DNA of 64,000 nucleotides from Piscinibacter gummiphilus (lineage in GTDB: Bacteria > Pseudomonadota > Gammaproteobacteria > Burkholderiales > Burkholderiaceae_C), in the NCBI RefSeq assembly GCF_032681285.1, contig NZ_CP136336.1, forward strand, positions 917,001-981,000. Reading direction: 5' to 3'. Shown one piece after another: positions 9,695 through 17,933 of the stretch. The notes below the pieces were generated by a model. It was given only the letters and a program-made list of their open reading frames with translations. It did no database searches and was not told the DNA's origin. Every line of letters starts with the position of its first letter. Position 1 is the stretch's first letter. The translations under genes were made by a program, and so were the position numbers.

Positions 9695-10321
9695 ATGCTT
9701 CTTCGTCGACGTTTCATGACATGGTTTTCGGCGCTGGCCGTGGTGGCAGGCGCTTCAGGCACGGCGTTTGCCCAGCAGGCGCCCGATGCGCTGGTCAAGC
9801 AGGTCTCCAACGAAGTGCTCGAAGCCGCACGCGCTGACAAGTCCATCCAGGCGGGCGATGTCAACAAGGTGATGCAGCTGGTCGAACAGAAGGTCATGCC
9901 GCATGTGAACTTCCAGCGCATGACCTCCTCGGCCGTGGGCCGCTACTGGCGCCAAGCCTCGCCCGAGCAGCAGAAGCGCCTGCAGGATGAGTTCAAGACG
10001 CTGCTCGTGCGCACGTATTCCGGGGCCCTGGCCCAGGTGCGCGAGCAGACCGTGCAGCTGAAGCCGCTGCGCGCCGCCGCCGGCGACACCGAGGTGCTGG
10101 TGCGCACCGAGATCCGCGGCAAGGGCGACCCGATCCAGCTCGACTACCGCCTCGAGAAGGCCGGCGATGCCTGGAAGATCTACGACGTGAACGTGATGGG
10201 CATCTGGCTGGTCGAGAACTACCGCAACACCTTCGCGCAGGAGATCAGTGCGGGCGGCATCGATGGCCTGATCGCCAAGCTGGCGGAGCGCAACAAGGCT
10301 TCGGCCAGCGCCAAGAGCTGA
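9695..10321 (+). CDS. mlaC: Mla periplasmic lipid carrier MlaC
   Basis: MlaC (208 aa) shuttles phospholipids between MlaA and MlaFEDB. The signal peptide runs to about residue 26 (TAFA then QQ). The rest is the Tol-Tol-Ttg2 fold, with VMPHVNFQRMTSSAVGRYWR and IYDVNVMGIWLVENYR as recognisable conserved stretches. The ATG at 9695 follows a GAAAGGA ribosome site; an in-frame ATG at 9587 would add a sequence that is not a signal peptide. A 129-base gap from mlaA is the largest in the operon and could allow an internal start of transcription. Confidence 0.95.
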   Translation: MLLRRRFMTWFSALAVVAGASGTAFAQQAPDALVKQVSNEVLEAARADKSIQAGDVNKVMQLVEQKVMPHVNFQRMTSSAVGRYWRQASPEQQKRLQDEFKTLLVRTYSGALAQVREQTVQLKPLRAAAGDTEVLVRTEIRGKGDPIQLDYRLEKAGDAWKIYDVNVMGIWLVENYRNTFAQEISAGGIDGLIAKLAERNKASASAKS

Positions 10322-10326
10322 ACGCG

Positions 10327-10626
10327 ATGCTGGTACTGCCCGCGACCGTCACGCTGCGAGAGGCCCGCGATGCGCAGCGCATGCTGTCGCAGGCCTTGCA
10401 GCAGGAAGCCCAATCGAAGGCGCACGAGTCGCTGGTGATGATCGACGCGTCGGGCCTGCAGCAGTTCGATTCGTCGGCCCTGGCGGTGCTGCTGGAGTGC
10501 CAGCGGCTCGCCAGCGGCTGGGGCAAGGGCTTCGCGGTGCGCAATGCGCCGAAGAAGCTGGCGGAGCTGGCGCGCCTCTATGGCGTCGACGTGCTCCTGA
10601 TGCCGCCCGACGACCAGGCTGCTTGA
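10327..10626 (+). CDS. mlaB: STAS domain protein MlaB
   Basis: A 99-residue STAS-domain protein, the cytoplasmic subunit that binds MlaF and stabilises the transporter ATPase. The STAS hallmark MIDASGLQQFDSSALAVLL spans about residues 38-56 and is followed by the helix ECQRLASGWGKGFAVRNAPK. It starts 5 bases after mlaC, completing mlaFEDACB. It converges on hexR with only 7 bases between the two stops, and I see no hairpin terminator there. Confidence 0.9.
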   Translation: MLVLPATVTLREARDAQRMLSQALQQEAQSKAHESLVMIDASGLQQFDSSALAVLLECQRLASGWGKGFAVRNAPKKLAELARLYGVDVLLMPPDDQAA

Positions 10627-10633
10627 TGCACCT

Positions 10634-11503
10634 TCAGCCGGGCACTGCGTAGCGCTTGCTGCGCAGGTTGCGCTTGATGTCCTGCAGCATCGGGCGCAGC
10701 TCCTTGCCGAGCTTGAGCGCCACGCTGGTGGTGAGGATGTCGATCACCAGCAGGTGCAGCAACCGCGACACCATCGGGCTGTAGCGGTCGAAGTCTTCCG
10801 GGTGGTCGACCGGCAGCAGCACCTGCTGCGAGCCCGACTGCCCCATCGCCGCGAGCGGCGAGCCGCTGGTGGTGATGAAGATGGTGGTCGCGCCCTTCTT
10901 GCGCGCGATCTCGGCCACGTCGATCAGGTCGCGGCTGCGGCCCGAGTTGGAGATGATCACCGCGCAGTCGCCCGGTTGCAGCATGGTGGCGCTCATCACC
11001 TGCACATGGCTGTCGCTGATCGCGGCGGCGTTCACACCCAGGCGGAAGAACTTGTGCTGCGCGTCCTGCGCCACGATGCCCGAGTTGCCCACGCCGTAGA
11101 ACTCGATGCGCCGGCCGCCCTTGCCGGCGGCCACGAGGGCGGCCACCGCACGGTCGAAGGCGAGGCCCGCCGCATCGTTGCGGTACTTGAGCAGGGCGCT
11201 CACCGCGTTGTCGATCACCTTGACGATGACGTCGTCGACCTTGTCGTCTTCATCGACCGCACGGTGCACGAAAGGCACGCCTTCGTTGACGCTGCCTGCC
11301 AGCTTGCGCTTGAAGTCGGCCAGCCCGTCGTAGCCCACGCTGCGGCAAAAGCGCACGACGGTCGGCTTGCTCACGTGCGCGCGTTTGGCCAGCTCGCTGA
11401 CGGGCAGGGTGGCGAAGCTGCGCGAGTCGTTGAGCAGCAGCTTGGCCACGCGCTGCTCGGCAGGCGGCAGGGCGGGCAGGGAGGCGCGGATGCGGTCGAG
11501 CAT
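10634..11503 (-). CDS. hexR: RpiR-family regulator HexR
   Basis: HexR (289 aa) represses central carbon genes and is released by 2-keto-3-deoxy-6-phosphogluconate. Residues 1-75 form the RpiR helix-turn-helix domain (LPVSELAKRAHVSKPTVVRFCRSVG segment), and residues about 125-265 a SIS sugar-phosphate domain (YGVGNSGIVAQDAQHKFFRLG; ISNSGRSRDLID). It lies 95 bases downstream of zwf on the same strand, the usual HexR partner. A candidate HexR site is present upstream of zwf. KDPG as effector is family knowledge, not seen here. Confidence 0.92.
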   Translation of the reverse strand: MLDRIRASLPALPPAEQRVAKLLLNDSRSFATLPVSELAKRAHVSKPTVVRFCRSVGYDGLADFKRKLAGSVNEGVPFVHRAVDEDDKVDDVIVKVIDNAVSALLKYRNDAAGLAFDRAVAALVAAGKGGRRIEFYGVGNSGIVAQDAQHKFFRLGVNAAAISDSHVQVMSATMLQPGDCAVIISNSGRSRDLIDVAEIARKKGATTIFITTSGSPLAAMGQSGSQQVLLPVDHPEDFDRYSPMVSRLLHLLVIDILTTSVALKLGKELRPMLQDIKRNLRSKRYAVPG

Positions 11504-11598
11504 GGGCTATCTCCGGGCTGCGGCGCCGGGCCGCTCCCAAGCAAGGCCCGATCCCCTTGGGGGATCGCGCCGTGTACTCACGGTGCGAGGGGTGGTCA

Positions 11599-13044
11599 TC
11601 ACTGTTCCTCTGACCAGGCGAAGCCGTCGCGGGCGACGAGTGCGCTCGCGGCAGCCGGGCCCCAGGTGCCCGCGGCATACGGGCGCGGCCCGGTGGTGTC
11701 TTTCGCCCACGCCTGCAGGATGGGCTCGACCCATCGCCAGGCCTGCTCCTGCTCGTCGCTGCGCACGAAGAGGTTGAGCCGGCCGGCGATCGCGTCGAGC
11801 AGCAGGCGCTCGTAGGCGCCCACGCGGTTCTCGGCGAATGCCTTGTCGAAGTCGAGGTCGAGCGACACCGGCGCGAGCATCTCCTGCTGGCCCGTGCCCT
11901 TCGCGGCGAGCAGGTGCAGTTCAAGGCCGTCTTCCGGCTGCAGCTTGATCACGAGCTTGTTGGGCTGGCTCACGCCCGGGAAGATGTTGTGCGGCGTGGG
12001 GCGGAAGTTGACGACGATCTGCGCGTCTCGCGCGGCGAGCCGCTTGCCGGTGCGCAGGTAGAAGGGCACGCCGGCCCAGCGCCAGTTCTGGATCTCGGTG
12101 CGCAGCGCGACGAAGGTCTCGCAGGTGCTGCCTGCAGGCACCTTCTGCTCCTGCTGGTAGCCGGGCACCGAATGCCCGCCCGCCGTGCCGGCGCGGTATT
12201 GGCCGCGCACCACGTCGCGCGCCACCGACTCTTCGGTGAAGGGCTTGAGCGACTTGAGCACCTTGAGCTTCTCGTCCCGGATCGCATCGGCGTCGTGGCT
12301 CGACGGCGGCTCCATCGCCACCATCGTGAGCAACTGCAGCGCATGGTTCTGGATCATGTCGCGCAGCGCGCCGGTGCGGTTGTAGAAGTCGCCGCGCGTG
12401 CCCACGCCGATCCCTTCGGCCAGCGTGATCTGGATGTTGGCGATGCTCTCGCGGCGCCACAGAGGCTCGAAGAGCACATTGCCGAAGCGCAGGGCCATCA
12501 GGTTCTGCACCGAGGGCTTGCCGAGGTAGTGGTCGATGCGGAAGGCCTGTGTCTCGCTGAACACCGAGCGCACCACGCGGTTGATCTCCTGGGCGCTGGC
12601 GAGGTCATGGCCGAGCGGCTTTTCGAGCACCACGCGGATGTGCGGGGCGTTGAGTCCGGCGGCGCCGAGTTGCTCGCAGATCTGCGGGAAGAGGTGCGGG
12701 CTGGTGGCGAGATAGAGCACCGCCGTGTCGGCATTGCGCGCCTGCAGCCAGGTCTTCAGCTTGGCGTAGTCGGCCGGCTGCGAGAGGTCCATGCGCAGGT
12801 AGTGGACCAGCTCGGCGAAGCGGGCGAACTCCTCGTCGCTCGGGCGCTTGGCGCCTTCCACGTCTTGAAAGCGTTCCTTGAGCCAGGCGCGGTACTTCTC
12901 GTCGCTCTGCTCGTCGCGCGCCACCGCGAGGATGCGCCCGCCGGCGGGCAGCTTTCCGTGGCGGAACGCCTGGAACAAGGCCGGCATCAGCTTGCGCCAG
13001 GTGAGGTCGCCGGTACCACCGAAAAAAACCAGATCGAAGGACAT
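11599..13044 (-). CDS. zwf: glucose-6-phosphate 1-dehydrogenase
   Basis: Zwf (481 aa) oxidises glucose 6-phosphate to 6-phosphogluconolactone with NAD(P)+, feeding the Entner-Doudoroff and pentose phosphate routes. The N-terminal nucleotide motif is FGGTGDLTWRKL (residues 8-19) and the substrate and catalytic segment is FRIDHYLGKPSVQNLMALRF, where His and Lys act in catalysis. Length is typical. It is transcribed away from tal and towards hexR, with which it probably forms an operon. The start codon is 27 bases from the candidate HexR operator at 13071-13085. Confidence 0.96.
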   Translation of the reverse strand: MSFDLVFFGGTGDLTWRKLMPALFQAFRHGKLPAGGRILAVARDEQSDEKYRAWLKERFQDVEGAKRPSDEEFARFAELVHYLRMDLSQPADYAKLKTWLQARNADTAVLYLATSPHLFPQICEQLGAAGLNAPHIRVVLEKPLGHDLASAQEINRVVRSVFSETQAFRIDHYLGKPSVQNLMALRFGNVLFEPLWRRESIANIQITLAEGIGVGTRGDFYNRTGALRDMIQNHALQLLTMVAMEPPSSHDADAIRDEKLKVLKSLKPFTEESVARDVVRGQYRAGTAGGHSVPGYQQEQKVPAGSTCETFVALRTEIQNWRWAGVPFYLRTGKRLAARDAQIVVNFRPTPHNIFPGVSQPNKLVIKLQPEDGLELHLLAAKGTGQQEMLAPVSLDLDFDKAFAENRVGAYERLLLDAIAGRLNLFVRSDEQEQAWRWVEPILQAWAKDTTGPRPYAAGTWGPAAASALVARDGFAWSEEQ

Positions 13045-13070
13045 TTGCAGTGCCTAGCCTTGCGCTAGGA

Positions 13071-13085
13071 TGTAACTTTGTTTCA
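13071..13085. promoter_or_regulatory. candidate HexR operator between zwf and tal
   Basis: The 15-base sequence TGTAACTTTGTTTCA is an inverted repeat (TGTAAC, 3-base spacer, GTTTCA; 5 of 6 pairs match). Known HexR sites are pseudo-palindromes of the TGTAAT-N3-ATTACA type, so length and half-sites fit. It sits in the 150-base divergent gap between zwf and tal with hexR next door, so one site could control both directions. Binding is inferred. Confidence 0.6.
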
Positions 13086-13194
13086 TCTCGGATGATGCCG
13101 CTGTTTCGTTGAGCCGTCAAACGTGCGGGGGCTTCGAGAACCACGTTGCTGGCTCGGGTTCTAATCATCCTCAACGTTGCATCAGGCCTACACC

Positions 13195-14145
13195 ATGAAC
13201 CAACTCGATCAGCTCAAACAGCACACCACGGTCGTCGCCGACACGGGCAATTTCAAGCAGCTGGGCGCGTTCGCGCCGCGTGATGCGACCACCAATCCCT
13301 CGCTCATCCTCAAAGCCGTGCAGCAGCCCGACTACGCGCCGCTGCTGGCCGAGACCGTGGCCGCGCACAAGGGCCAGCCGATGGAGCAGGTGGTCGACGA
13401 GGTGCTGGTGCGCTTCGGCCGCGAGATCCTGAAGGTGGTGCCGGGGCGGGTGTCGACCGAGGTCGATGCACGCCTGAGCTTCGACACCGCCTGCACAGTG
13501 CAGCGTGCGCGCCGCATCATGGCGATGTACGAAGCGGCAGGCATCGGCCGCGAACGTGTGCTGATCAAGATTGCCGCCACGTGGGAAGGCATCCAGGCCG
13601 CGCGCATCCTCGAGCATGAGGGCATCCACTGCAACCTCACGCTGCTCTTCTCGTTCTGCCAGGCCGTGGCCTGTGGCGATGCGGGCGTGCGGCTCATCTC
13701 GCCCTTTGTCGGCCGCATCTACGACTGGTACAAGAAGTCGGCCGGCAGCGCGTGGGACGAAGCGGCCAACGCGGGCGTCAACGACCCCGGCGTGAAGTCG
13801 GTGTCGCAGATCTACACCTACTACAAGAAGTTCGACATCGGCACCGAGGTGATGGGTGCGAGCTTCCGCAACGTCGGCCAGATCGTGGCGCTTGCGGGCT
13901 GCGACCTGCTCACCATCAGCCCTGAGCTGCTCGCGCAACTGCAGGCCAGCGACGCGCCCCTCGAGCGCCGGCTCGACCCCGAGAGTGCTCGCCAATCGGC
14001 CATCCACGCCGTCACCTACAACGAGGCGAGCTTCCGCTATGCCTTGAACGAAGACGCGATGGCGACCGAGAAACTCTCCGAAGGCATTCGCGCGTTTGCG
14101 GCCGATGCGATCAAGCTCGACAAGATGATCGAGGGCCTGAAGTGA
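13195..14145 (+). CDS. tal: transaldolase
   Basis: Transaldolase (316 aa) moves a dihydroxyacetone unit between sugar phosphates in the non-oxidative pentose phosphate pathway. The TalB-type motif [12 protein letters not shown] lies at residues about 30-41, and the Schiff-base lysine is in [13 protein letters not shown] (about residue 125). [14 protein letters not shown] is the second signature. The ATG at 13195 gives a normal TalB N-terminus; the frame opens 18 bases earlier. The stop overlaps the GTG of pgi by 4 bases. Confidence 0.96.
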   Translation: MNQLDQLKQHTTVVADTGNFKQLGAFAPRDATTNPSLILKAVQQPDYAPLLAETVAAHKGQPMEQVVDEVLVRFGREILKVVPGRVSTEVDARLSFDTACTVQRARRIMAMYEAAGIGRERVLIKIAATWEGIQAARILEHEGIHCNLTLLFSFCQAVACGDAGVRLISPFVGRIYDWYKKSAGSAWDEAANAGVNDPGVKSVSQIYTYYKKFDIGTEVMGASFRNVGQIVALAGCDLLTISPELLAQLQASDAPLERRLDPESARQSAIHAVTYNEASFRYALNEDAMATEKLSEGIRAFAADAIKLDKMIEGLK

Positions 14146-15743
14146 CCGCCTCTGCTCCCCGCTGCGACAAAACCGAAGCCTGGGCCGCACTGGCCGGGCA
14201 CTTCGAGGCGCACGGCCGCGACCTCGACCTGCGCGAAGCCTTCGCCCGCGACCCCGGCCGCTTCGACTCCTTCAAGGTCGAAGCGCCCGAGGTGTTTGCC
14301 GACCTGTCGAAGAACCTGATCGACGTGGCGACGCAGCGCTTCCTGCTCGACCTCGCCGCCGAATGCCAGCTCGAAGCGCGCCGCGACGCGATGCTGCGCG
14401 GCGACGTCGCCAACCTCACCGAAGGCCGCGCCGTGCTGCACACCGCGCTGCGCGCCCCGCGTGGTCGCTCGCCCTTCAACGCCGAGGTGCACGAGGTGCT
14501 CGACCGCATGCTCGCGTATGTGGAGACGGTGCGAGACACCGCGAAGAGCGGCATCCGCCATGTCGTCAACATCGGCATCGGCGGCAGCGACCTCGGGCCG
14601 CAGATGGTGGTGCCGGCGCTCGATGCGTTCTGCCACCGCGGGCTCACCTTCCACTTCGTCTCCAACGTCGACGGTCACGACATCGCGCCGGTCCTGCGCG
14701 GGCTGAAGCCGGCCGAGACGCTTTTCATCATCGCGAGCAAGACCTTCACCACGCAGGAGACGATGGCGAACGCCCAGGTGGCAAAGGCCTGGTTCCTCGA
14801 ACAGGGCGGCACCGACACGCACAAGCATTTCGTCGCCACCACGACGAACGTGAAGGCCGCGGCCGAGTTCGGCATTGGCACCACCTTCGGTTTCTGGGAC
14901 TGGGTGGGCGGGCGCTACTCGATGTGGTCGGCCATCGGCCTGCCGATTGCGCTGGCGATCGGTGCCGACCACTTCCGCGCGCTGCTGGCGGGTGCGCACG
15001 CGATGGACCGCCACTTCGCTGACGCACCGCTCGCGCAGAACCTGCCGGTGCTGCTGGGGCTGCTCGACGTCTGGTATCGCAATTTCCACGGCTTCGCGAG
15101 TCGCAGCGTCGCGCCCTATCACCAGGGCCTGCGCCGCCTGCCGGCCTACCTGCAGCAGCTCGAGATGGAAAGCAACGGCAAGTGCGTCGACCTCAGCGGC
15201 ACACGCCTGCCCTACGGCACGAGCCCGGTGGTGTGGGGCGAACCGGGCACCAACGGCCAGCATGCGTACTTCCAGATGCTGCACCAGGGCACCGACGTCG
15301 TGCCGGTGGAGTTCATCCTCGTCAAGCGGCCGACGCATGGCTTCACCGACCTGCACACCAAGCTGCTGGCCAACGGCCTCGCACAGAGCCAGGCGCTGAT
15401 GCTGGGCAAGAGCACGCAGCAGGCGCTGGGCGAGAAGGCGCCGACCGCGTCGCGCGAGCTCGATGCCGCGACCGTCGCGCGCCACCGCACCTTCCCCGGC
15501 AACCGGCCCAGCACCACGCTGATGCTCGACGAGCTGACACCGCGCAGCCTGGGTGCGCTCATCGCGATGTACGAGCACCGCGTGTTCACGGCGGGTGTGC
15601 TGTGGGGCATCAACAGTTTCGACCAATGGGGCGTGGAGCTCGGCAAGGCCTTGTGCAACGACCTGCTGCCACGTTTCGCCTCGGGCGACACCGACGGGCT
15701 CGACGCTTCGACCGCCGGCCTGATGGAGAGGTTGCGTTCGTGA
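14142..15743 (+). CDS. pgi: glucose-6-phosphate isomerase
   Basis: Pgi (533 aa) interconverts glucose 6-phosphate and fructose 6-phosphate. The family signatures are visible as [14 protein letters not shown] (about residue 145), [18 protein letters not shown] (about residue 248) and [18 protein letters not shown] near residue 485. It begins with GTG overlapping the tal stop (GTGA), and ends overlapping the next gene by 4 bases, so tal, pgi and the HAD gene form one translationally coupled unit opposite zwf. Confidence 0.96.
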   Translation: MTASAPRCDKTEAWAALAGHFEAHGRDLDLREAFARDPGRFDSFKVEAPEVFADLSKNLIDVATQRFLLDLAAECQLEARRDAMLRGDVANLTEGRAVLHTALRAPRGRSPFNAEVHEVLDRMLAYVETVRDTAKSGIRHVVNIGIGGSDLGPQMVVPALDAFCHRGLTFHFVSNVDGHDIAPVLRGLKPAETLFIIASKTFTTQETMANAQVAKAWFLEQGGTDTHKHFVATTTNVKAAAEFGIGTTFGFWDWVGGRYSMWSAIGLPIALAIGADHFRALLAGAHAMDRHFADAPLAQNLPVLLGLLDVWYRNFHGFASRSVAPYHQGLRRLPAYLQQLEMESNGKCVDLSGTRLPYGTSPVVWGEPGTNGQHAYFQMLHQGTDVVPVEFILVKRPTHGFTDLHTKLLANGLAQSQALMLGKSTQQALGEKAPTASRELDAATVARHRTFPGNRPSTTLMLDELTPRSLGALIAMYEHRVFTAGVLWGINSFDQWGVELGKALCNDLLPRFASGDTDGLDASTAGLMERLRS

Positions 15744-16354
15744 AGAAGCACGTGGTGTTCGACTTCGGCGGGGTGGTGTTCCAGTGGCGGCCGAAGGAAC
15801 TGCTCAAGCGCACGCTGCCGCACCGCGCCGTCGACGAAGCCGCGGCACAGCAGCTGGTGGCCGACTTCTTCCAGAACTACGAGGGCGACTGGGGCCGCTT
15901 CGACCGCGGCACGATCGAGGTGCCAGAGCTGGCACCGCTGATCGCCGAACGCCTGGGTTTCGAGCTGGGCGAAGTGCAGGCCGTCATCGATGCGGTGCCG
16001 GGCGAACTCGAAGCGCAGAAGGAGACGGTCGAACTCCTGCATCGCCTGCATGAGAACGGCCACCGGCTGTACTTCCTGTCCAACATGCCCGAGCCCTACG
16101 CGGTGCACCTCGAGAGCACGCACGAGTTCTTCTCGCGTTTCACCGATGGCGTGTTCTCGTCACGCGTGAAGCTCATCAAGCCCGAGCCCGAGATCTTCGA
16201 ACTGGCGACCAAGCGCTTCGGCATCGAGCCGTCGCAGACGGTCTTCATCGACGACGTGGCGAAGAACGTGGAAATCGCGCGGGCCCATGGCTGGCACGCC
16301 ATCCAGTTCATCACGGCGGCACAGGTCGAGGCCGACCTGGAGGCGATCGGCTAA
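15740..16354 (+). CDS. HAD-superfamily hydrolase (class IA-like)
   Basis: A 204-residue HAD phosphatase-type enzyme. Motif I is VFDFGGVVFQW (residues 6-16; here the nucleophile position keeps Asp but the second Asp of DxD is Gly, as in haloacid dehalogenase/epoxide-hydrolase N-terminal-like members), motif II is YFLSNMP, motif III Lys is in KLIKPEPEIFE and motif IV is VFIDDVAKNVEIA. The start is a GTG overlapping the pgi stop. Coupling with pgi suggests a sugar-phosphate substrate, but this is inference. Its 3' end overlaps the convergent HNH gene by 4 bases. Confidence 0.85.
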   Translation: MKKHVVFDFGGVVFQWRPKELLKRTLPHRAVDEAAAQQLVADFFQNYEGDWGRFDRGTIEVPELAPLIAERLGFELGEVQAVIDAVPGELEAQKETVELLHRLHENGHRLYFLSNMPEPYAVHLESTHEFFSRFTDGVFSSRVKLIKPEPEIFELATKRFGIEPSQTVFIDDVAKNVEIARAHGWHAIQFITAAQVEADLEAIG

Positions 16355-16908
16355 GAGCGCAATCTGCTGTGGCGAGGCACGCTCGCCAGCAGGAACTCCA
16401 TCTGATCGGCAAGGATGCGCCGGCCGCGCAGGATCATGTCCTCGTGCAGGCTCGGCACATAGGGCAGGTACATCAGCGTCATGTTGGCCTCTTCGGGCAG
16501 GCGGTTGCCCTTGTGGCCGTTGCAGGCGCGGCAGGCGGTGATGCAGTTCATCCAGGTGTCGTGGCCGCCGCGCGACGTGGGCACGATGTGCTCGCGCGTC
16601 AAGTCGTCGGTGTGGAAGTGCCCGGCGCAGTAGGCGCAGACCTGGCGGTCACGGGCGAAGAGCTTGGGGTTGGAGAGTGCGGGCGTCTGCCGCCATGCGC
16701 GGCTGGGGATCGCGCCACGCACCGCGATGATCGGGTGCACCTCGATGCGCGACTGCAGGCCGGTGCGGCGTTGCATGCCGCCGCGCAGCACGTAGAACGC
16801 ATCGCCGAGGGTCCATGCGATGCCGTCGCTGGCATAGATGACCGCCGCTTCCTTGGCCGAGATCCACGATTGCGGGCGGCCGGACACATCGAGTTGCAGC
16901 ACTTCCAC
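16351..16908 (-). CDS. stand-alone HNH endonuclease family protein
   Basis: A 185-residue HNH nuclease-fold protein. The HNH domain occupies about residues 92-142: a CAYC zinc pair, LTREHIVPTSRGG with the catalytic His, and ACRACNGHKGNR with the second Cys pair and final Asn/His. The N-terminal half is unrecognised. Such short HNH proteins are common in Burkholderiales chromosomes and are not obviously mobile. It converges on the HAD gene and is divergent from the TetR gene. Its substrate is unknown. Confidence 0.82.
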   Translation of the reverse strand: MEVLQLDVSGRPQSWISAKEAAVIYASDGIAWTLGDAFYVLRGGMQRRTGLQSRIEVHPIIAVRGAIPSRAWRQTPALSNPKLFARDRQVCAYCAGHFHTDDLTREHIVPTSRGGHDTWMNCITACRACNGHKGNRLPEEANMTLMYLPYVPSLHEDMILRGRRILADQMEFLLASVPRHSRLRS

Positions 16909-17211
16909 GGATCAATCTCCTTGACGGAGAGTAATCCATCCAGCGGCTTTCCCTCAACAGTGAGCACCTGCGCGGGTTGCGGCGCGGTGCGTGCGCCACA
17001 GTGTCATCGGCTCATCACGGTAGGTGGAGATAAGCGGCCTGGGTTCCTATGGTTACCAAGGGTTAACCCTCGAGTCCGGCCTTCGGGGTCGTCTCTTAGG
17101 CGACAACGCCTAGAAAAAGGTGACAAACAGCGCACGAAGGGCTCGCTTTCTTCCGGGGAGCTCGGTAAGAATAGAACGATCGTTCGTTTCATTTCTGTTG
17201 CACGACGCCCC
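16909..17211. other. 303-base divergent intergenic region with several palindromes
   Basis: Gap between the HNH gene (-) and the TetR gene (+). It contains three inverted repeats: a perfect 12-base palindrome AGGGTTAACCCT at 17059-17070, a stem TAGGCG/CGCCTA at 17097-17112 with a 4-base loop, and the perfect palindrome at 17174-17185. The 12-base palindrome is preceded by a partial copy, GGTTACC, at 17051. No open frame here looks coding. The sites may serve either promoter. Confidence 0.5.
17174..17185. promoter_or_regulatory. candidate TetR-regulator operator
   Basis: GAACGATCGTTC is a perfect 12-base palindrome centred about 32 bases before the TetR start codon. TetR regulators of acyl-CoA metabolism commonly bind palindromes of this size in their own promoter. 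I found no second clear copy before the acyl-CoA dehydrogenase gene, so the operon may be controlled by read-through from this promoter. Binding is inferred from position and symmetry. Confidence 0.55.
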
Positions 17212-17874
17212 ATGAGTGCCAACCCCCGCTCGCTGCGCGACACCCCGCGGCAACTGCAGAAAGGCCAGCAGACCCGTGCCGCCATCCTCGAGGCTGCGCT
17301 GGGGCTGGCGTCCCACATGGGCCTGGAAGGCCTGTCGATCGGCGCGCTGGCCGACGTGATGCAGATGAGCAAGTCGGGCGTGTTTGCCCATTTCGGCTCG
17401 CGCGAAGAGCTGCAGATCTCGGTCATCCGCGAGTACCACGCCAAGTTCGAAGAGGAAGTGTTCTTCCCTGCGCTGCGCGAAGAGCGTGGCATGCCGCGCC
17501 TGCGGGCGCTCTTCGAGCGCTGGATCAAACGGGTGTCTGTTGAACTCGATTCGGGCTGCATCTACATCAGCGGCGCGGTGGAGTTCGACGACCGGCCCGG
17601 CCCGGTGCGCGATGCGCTGGTGGAAATGGTGCGCGCCTGGCACCTTGCGCTGGAACGCGCGATCCGCATGGCCATCGAAGAAGGCCACCTGCGCGACGAC
17701 ACCGATGCCCAGCAGATGCTGTTCGAGATCCACGGCCACATCCTGGCCGTTCACCATGACGCCCGTTTCCTGCGCCTGCCGGGCGCCCTCGACCGCGCCC
17801 GCATCGGCTTCGAGCGGGTGGTGAGTTACTACGCCACACCGCCGCGTCCGGTCTCAAAGGCGGCGCGCCGATAG
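17212..17874 (+). CDS. TetR-family regulator of the beta-oxidation operon
   Basis: A 220-residue TetR repressor-type protein. The DNA-binding domain (about residues 18-65) reads TRAAILEAALGLASHMGLEG then LSIGALADVMQMSKSGVFAHFGS. The C-terminal ligand domain is not specific. The ATG at 17212 was chosen because the open frame upstream crosses the promoter region and its palindromes. It lies 59 bases before the acyl-CoA dehydrogenase gene on the same strand, so it likely senses an acyl-CoA or fatty acid and controls the cluster and itself. Confidence 0.85.
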   Translation: MSANPRSLRDTPRQLQKGQQTRAAILEAALGLASHMGLEGLSIGALADVMQMSKSGVFAHFGSREELQISVIREYHAKFEEEVFFPALREERGMPRLRALFERWIKRVSVELDSGCIYISGAVEFDDRPGPVRDALVEMVRAWHLALERAIRMAIEEGHLRDDTDAQQMLFEIHGHILAVHHDARFLRLPGALDRARIGFERVVSYYATPPRPVSKAARR

Positions 17875-17933
17875 CCGACCCGCTGTTCTTTCGTCCACCT
17901 TCCGTTCGATTCCAACATTCAAGGAGTTTCACC

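Noticed and set aside
16351..16908. HNH protein as part of a defence system or homing element
   Set aside because: Stand-alone, with no intron, restriction partner or phage gene next to it; similar proteins are common chromosomal genes.
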